DNA of 10,552 nt from Bacillota bacterium (lineage in GTDB: Bacteria > Bacillota_E > Sulfobacillia > Sulfobacillales > Sulfobacillaceae): contig JAKAAL010000082.1 in NCBI GenBank assembly GCA_021802375.1, positions 1 through 10,552 on the forward strand, written 5' to 3'. Position 1 is the first letter of the stretch, and each line of letters opens with the position of its first letter. The notes under the pieces are model-generated. The model searched no databases, was not told the origin of the DNA, and saw nothing but the letters and a program-made list of their open reading frames with translations. The position numbers were made by a program, and so were the translations under genes. Shown here piece by piece: positions 7,137 to 10,552 of the stretch.

Positions 7137-7149
7137 CCTGCCTTAATGT

Positions 7150-7179
7150 TTGAAATGAGGTTCGTAACTGCGTTTCAAT
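7150..7179 (+). promoter_or_regulatory. Candidate housekeeping-type promoter for flagellin
   Basis: TTGAAA (7150-7155) and TTCAAT (7174-7179) are 18 bases apart and match the -35 and -10 consensus at five and four of six positions. A start near 7186 would give a leader of about 58 bases containing the hairpin at 7198-7216. No good flagellar sigma (TAAA-N15-GCCGATAA) element lies in the gap, so the assignment is tentative. Confidence 0.28.
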
Positions 7180-7197
7180 GACAGTGTACCAAGATCT

Positions 7198-7234
7198 CCC
7201 TGACAGGATGTCGGGGACTGACAATCAAGGAGGA
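7198..7234 (+). promoter_or_regulatory. Flagellin leader: GGA-loop hairpin plus Shine-Dalgarno, probable CsrA target
   Basis: CCCTGACA (7198-7205) pairs with TGTCGGGG (7209-7216), with one G-T wobble, leaving GGA as the loop. The core ACAGGAUGU is one base short of the CsrA SELEX consensus RUACARGGAUGU, in which ACA and UGU pair and GGA is exposed. A second GGA lies in AAGGAGG (7227-7233), the ribosome binding site, ten bases before the flagellin ATG. CsrA dimers typically bridge two such sites; in Bacillus subtilis CsrA represses hag this way and FliW relieves it. The structure is seen; the regulation is inferred from that precedent. Confidence 0.5.
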
Positions 7235-7243
7235 TAAATAGCG

Positions 7244-8986
7244 ATGTACATTAACACGAACGTTTCCGCCCTATTTGCGGAGAACGCCCTTCAGAATACC
7301 CAGAACACCCTATCGGGTATTCAGCAAGAAATGTCCACCGGATATCAGATTAATTCACCAGCCAATAACCCGTCAGGGTTAGCTATTTCGAACCTGATGC
7401 AAGGCGAAATTGGTGGAATTAATTCGGCCATCAACAACGCGACCCAAGCCTCCAACCTCTTAAACGTGGCTAATGGCGGGATGCAGACCGATGTCCAGAT
7501 TGTTCAACAGATCCAACAGTTGGCGGTGCAAGCCTCCAACGGCACCAACAATAGCCAAGACACCCAGGACATTCAAAGCCAGATTAACCAATTGCTTCAG
7601 TCCTTGGATAACGTGGCACAAACCCTCAACTACAACAACCAAGCGGTCTTGAATCAGGGACCGAGTTCCGCGTCGGTTGTGTTGTCGGGAGCCAACGAGG
7701 GAGCCAATATTGCGACGTCGTCAACCGGATTCATGAATGGGGTTACGATTGCGAGTGCCGGGGCTTCGGTGGGAACCTATACTGTATCCGAAACCTACAC
7801 GGCGACTTATTCGGTAGCGACTTCAACATCAGCGGTTAGTGGTTCAGTATTTTTAGCTTCGGTCACTACTACAGGCGCTACTGCGGGGACATATTCAGTG
7901 GTCGAAACAGGGACGTCGGGGACCGGGTTTACGGTTTCTGTGTACCAGGGGTCCAGCCTAATTGGCACCACGACGTACGCGTCTACTGCCACCACAGGGA
8001 CGTATACGGTTTCCGTCGGGAATTTTTCTTTGGCGGTAAACTTGGCCAGTACGGGTACTAACACCCAAGATTTCACAATTACTGGTCACGGCACTTACGT
8101 TCTCAATGCGAGTTACGGCACTGCCACGGTGGGTACGGCGACGGTGACCACGACATTTACTTCCGGCAACGCGAGCACGGGAACCTCGTCGATAGCTTTG
8201 GGAAGCCTGACTGTAGGCTTCAACCTAGCGAGCGTACCAACGGGAGTGGACACCACTGGAACTACGGTCACCCAAGCCCTTACAATTAGCCAAGCGGTGA
8301 ATAGCCTTACAGTCGGTGCGGACAGTGGGGGTGTTGCGGCAGGCCTCTATTCAGTGACCGCTTCTTATAATTCCGCCACCGGTGTCGATACAGTTCAAGT
8401 AACCAATTCAGCGGGGTCTATAATGGCTTATGGGTCCGTGGCTAACCTTAGTAGTACCGGAAATGTCGAGTTGCAACTGGTATCGGGGCAAACCTCTTCC
8501 GGACCCTACAGTTTTGTGCTCAATGTCAACCAATCGGCGCTAAGTAATCTTAACGGGGCATCAGCGGTGACGGGGATTACGGTCAGTAGCGGCTTTCAAT
8601 ATAACTTCCAGACCGGACCGAACCAGGGCAATGGCAACAGTACCCAAACCCAATTTGGGAACTTTACCAGCACCACCTTGGGACTCGATAGCTTAAACGT
8701 GAACACCAATGCCCAGTATGCGGTGAGCCAAGCGAAGAATGCCTTGTCGATGCTCACTAATGCGCAAGGCGCGGTGGGAGCTCAACTCGATCAAATCAAC
8801 TACACCTTGGGTAGCCTGCAGACCGAGACCACCAACCTCCAAGCCTCGCGATCCGCCATCTTGGACGCCAACATGGCGAAAGTCACGTCGCAATTTGCGC
8901 AAGAGCAAATTCTGATGCAGACCGGGATTCAGGCCTTGCAAACATCACAACAGTTACCCTCGTTAGTCTTAAAGCTTCTCGGATAA
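7244..8986 (+). CDS. fliC/hag: Flagellin, long form with central repeat insert
   Basis: This is the structural subunit of the flagellar filament, exported by the flagellar type III system and polymerised under the FliD cap. The N-terminal D0/D1 part (1-140) has the family start MYINTNVSALFAENAL, the ISNLM segment near 48-52 and a heptad-rich helix. The C-terminal part (478-580) has the matching coiled-coil with QTETTNLQASRSAILDANMA at 526-545 and ends in LLG. Between them is a roughly 335-residue insert rich in Thr, Ser, Gly, Ala and Val, with repeats starting GTYTV (177), GTYSV (215), GTYTV (252), GTYVL (283) and GLYSV (367), which resemble the flagellin hook-IN type beta motif. No cysteine is present. 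At 580 residues it is longer than a minimal 270-300 flagellin. The insert should form the outer, surface-exposed domains and is a plausible O-glycosylation zone. A single strong AAGGAGG precedes the ATG. Confidence 0.96.
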   Translation: MYINTNVSALFAENALQNTQNTLSGIQQEMSTGYQINSPANNPSGLAISNLMQGEIGGINSAINNATQASNLLNVANGGMQTDVQIVQQIQQLAVQASNGTNNSQDTQDIQSQINQLLQSLDNVAQTLNYNNQAVLNQGPSSASVVLSGANEGANIATSSTGFMNGVTIASAGASVGTYTVSETYTATYSVATSTSAVSGSVFLASVTTTGATAGTYSVVETGTSGTGFTVSVYQGSSLIGTTTYASTATTGTYTVSVGNFSLAVNLASTGTNTQDFTITGHGTYVLNASYGTATVGTATVTTTFTSGNASTGTSSIALGSLTVGFNLASVPTGVDTTGTTVTQALTISQAVNSLTVGADSGGVAAGLYSVTASYNSATGVDTVQVTNSAGSIMAYGSVANLSSTGNVELQLVSGQTSSGPYSFVLNVNQSALSNLNGASAVTGITVSSGFQYNFQTGPNQGNGNSTQTQFGNFTSTTLGLDSLNVNTNAQYAVSQAKNALSMLTNAQGAVGAQLDQINYTLGSLQTETTNLQASRSAILDANMAKVTSQFAQEQILMQTGIQALQTSQQLPSLVLKLLG

Positions 8987-9041
8987 TCAGGTCGGAGTCC
9001 GAGAAGATTGGTTATACGTCTTCTCGGACCCGTTCTTTCTT
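8975..9041 (+). terminator. Flagellin terminator/attenuator with an alternative hairpin
   Basis: GTCCGAGAAGA (8997-9007) and TCTTCTCGGAC (9019-9029) form a perfect 11-bp stem with an 11-base loop, followed by the pyrimidine-rich tail CCGTTCTTTCTT (9030-9041). This fits an imperfect intrinsic terminator that would lower fliD transcription relative to flagellin. The same 5' arm (8998-9006) can instead pair with CTTCTCGGA at 8975-8983, the last flagellin codons, in a 9-bp stem that would dissolve the terminator. The pairing is certain; the switching is inference. Confidence 0.6.
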
Positions 9042-9059
9042 GGGGTGGGGAGGTAGGAC

Positions 9060-10552
9060 ATGAGCATTAACTGGGGCCAAGTCTACAACAGTCCGATCGG
9101 ACAAATTTTAGGGGACTTAAATCCCCAGACTTTCATGCAATTGACGTCGGCTGGGACCTCCAATCAGCTGAGTCAATTGCAAGCGCAACTTAAACAAAAT
9201 GAGACGTTGACCAATGCCTGGACGACGCTGCAGTCGGACGCGCAGTCGGTCAATGGGTCCTTATCCACACTCAATACCGCGTCAACATTTCAACAACTAC
9301 AGGCAACCTCCAGTAGCTCTAGCGTGGCGACGGCGGCAGATTCCAGCGCCCAGGCGGGGTCGTACCAAATATCCATTGACCAATTAGCGCAAACCGAAAT
9401 TGATCAGGGGGTCCCAACCACCGCCATTACCTCAGCCACCACGGCGCTCAATCTTTCTGGAAGCTTTCAAGTTTATGTGGGCACGGCTCCTTCTAGTAGC
9501 ATCACCATTAGCGCCACAGATACCTTACAGCAAGTGGCCACTGCCATTAATCAGGCGAATACGGGAGTGACCGCCACGGCGGTCCAACTTTCTAGTGGCA
9601 ACTGGGGACTCGATCTGCAAGGGAATGCCACGGGTGCTAGCAACGCCATTCACTACGTCGTGGGATCGTCGTCGGGTAGTGTCAATCCCCTGCAAGCCTT
9701 AGGGTTTTCTACGACCAGTACCTCGGGTACTAGCTTTGTTTCTGGCGGGACGGATTTTGCAGGGGCCGTGGTGCAAGCGGCCCAGAACGCCTTTCTCAAC
9801 TTTGGCGCCCCGATGACGCCGCCCGCTCCCGGGAGCGCCACCCCCTCGGGCATGAACAGTTCCTCCAGCAACACGTTTAGTAATGCCATTCCGGGGTTGA
9901 CCCTCACGGCCGCTAGCCCAGGAACTACCACGATCACCGTGAGCCCAAACGTATCCGGGATGGCGAACAGCATCCAAAGCTTTGTGAACAATTGGAACCA
10001 GTGGGTGAGCGACACGGCGGGTTTGGCGGAAGGCGGTAGTGTACAGAGCACAGGGAGCGGAAGCAGTCAGTCGTTTAATTTTAGTACCAACAATAATCAG
10101 GTGATTACGTCTGGAATCCCCCAAAATACCGTGAACCAAGTCGCGCAAATCTTGGGAGGCACGATCGGATCCTCGAGTAGCAGCTATCAATCGTTGGCGG
10201 ATGTCGGGATCACTTTAGGCAATACGGGGGCCTTATCCATCAATTCCACAACGTTGGACAATGCGCTCACCAATAATCCGGCCGGGGTGGCCCAGTTGTT
10301 TCAAAACCTCTATGCGGCCTTAAATCCCTCCCAAGCCACGGGGGTCTTACCCGCCTTCTTTCAGACCGGAAGCCAAGGCGTGACCTCTGAGATGATTGCC
10401 TATGACACCCAACAAAAGCAACAGATTCAAAGTCAAATTACTCTCTTGAACAACCAGGTCAGTGCCGAGAACCAGCAGGCGACGATCCAATACGGGCAGT
10501 GGGTATCCCAAGTGGCTAAGGCCGCCCAGCAATATTCGCTCTTGACCGCCAT
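9060..10552 (+). CDS. fliD: Flagellar hook-associated protein 2 (filament cap) FliD, 3'-truncated by window edge
   Basis: FliD forms the cap at the filament tip that folds flagellin into place. ATG 9060 follows GGGAGG (9048-9053) by six bases, and 497 codons are visible with no stop. The N-terminal region (about 8-110) has the FliD_N pattern: a start near the IGQILGDLNP segment, a coiled coil (LSQLQAQLKQNETL), Ser-rich spacer, and SYQISIDQLAQTE near 101-113. The middle is Ser/Thr/Gly-rich. IPGLTLTAASPGTTTITVS near 276-294 is the typical IPG(V/L)TLT element opening the C-terminal FliD domain. Further on come LADVGITLGNTGALSINSTT, the FQNL segment, and a terminal helix (QQKQQIQSQITLLNNQVSAE) ending in a YGQWVSQV-like part near where family members finish, so probably only a few dozen residues are missing. 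It follows flagellin with a 73-base gap and may share its promoter by read-through of the attenuator. No cysteine is seen. Confidence 0.93.
   Translation, partial: MSINWGQVYNSPIGQILGDLNPQTFMQLTSAGTSNQLSQLQAQLKQNETLTNAWTTLQSDAQSVNGSLSTLNTASTFQQLQATSSSSSVATAADSSAQAGSYQISIDQLAQTEIDQGVPTTAITSATTALNLSGSFQVYVGTAPSSSITISATDTLQQVATAINQANTGVTATAVQLSSGNWGLDLQGNATGASNAIHYVVGSSSGSVNPLQALGFSTTSTSGTSFVSGGTDFAGAVVQAAQNAFLNFGAPMTPPAPGSATPSGMNSSSSNTFSNAIPGLTLTAASPGTTTITVSPNVSGMANSIQSFVNNWNQWVSDTAGLAEGGSVQSTGSGSSQSFNFSTNNNQVITSGIPQNTVNQVAQILGGTIGSSSSSYQSLADVGITLGNTGALSINSTTLDNALTNNPAGVAQLFQNLYAALNPSQATGVLPAFFQTGSQGVTSEMIAYDTQQKQQIQSQITLLNNQVSAENQQATIQYGQWVSQVAKAAQQYSLLTA

Noticed and set aside
7054..7199. Inverted repeat GGAGATCT (7054-7061) with AGATCTCC (7192-7199).
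   Set aside because: An 8-bp match 130 bases apart centred on AGATCT is easily chance, and the right copy overlaps the better-supported GGA hairpin.
9653..10190. Long open frames on the minus strand across fliD.
   Set aside because: They have no recognisable domain or ribosome site and lie opposite a well-supported fliD frame.

Overview
The window reads as a stretch of bacterial chromosome of moderate-to-high GC with strong AGGAGG-type ribosome binding sites, few gaps between genes and a single-membrane style flagellin/FliD pair. The mix of a CcdA/SCO/TlpA redox cluster, a NifX-like protein and a long Thr/Ser-rich flagellin would fit a Firmicute, possibly an acidophilic or thermophilic lineage such as Sulfobacillus. 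That assignment is an impression from gene style, not a proof. No tRNA, rRNA, CRISPR array or insertion sequence was seen.

Left part (1-4865), all on the plus strand: the 3' portion of an ECF-transporter transmembrane gene (EcfT); a gap with two overlapping hairpins; an MBL-fold metallo-hydrolase gene whose frame is broken at a run of seven G; then a tight run of four genes. These encode a small NifX/NifB-family protein with an unusual His/Met helix, a CcdA-type membrane thiol transporter, a membrane-anchored protein fusing a SCO domain to a TlpA/ResA-like thioredoxin domain, and an RmlD-like extended SDR. The middle two form a plausible pathway: CcdA carries reductant across the membrane, and the two-domain protein uses it outside, for example in copper-centre assembly of a terminal oxidase or in cytochrome c maturation.

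Middle part: a small four-helix membrane protein on the minus strand ends convergently with the SDR, sharing four bases. After a divergent intergenic region comes a 558-residue methyltransferase-glycosyltransferase fusion, visibly more AT-rich than its neighbours.

Right part (7047-10552): a leader region, a 580-residue flagellin with conserved ends and a central beta-rich repeat insert, an intergenic terminator-like hairpin, and fliD (filament cap), which runs off the window. The flagellin leader carries a hairpin presenting GGA in an ACA-GGA-UGU context a short distance upstream of an AAGGAGG site that also contains GGA. This is the arrangement expected for CsrA translational control, as known for Bacillus subtilis hag. 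The glycosyltransferase just upstream of a Thr/Ser-rich flagellin suggests, without proving, filament glycosylation.

The observations most worth following up are the CsrA-like flagellin leader, the SCO-TlpA fusion with its CcdA and NifX-like partners, the G7 frameshift, and the mutually exclusive hairpins at 721-763 and 8975-9029.
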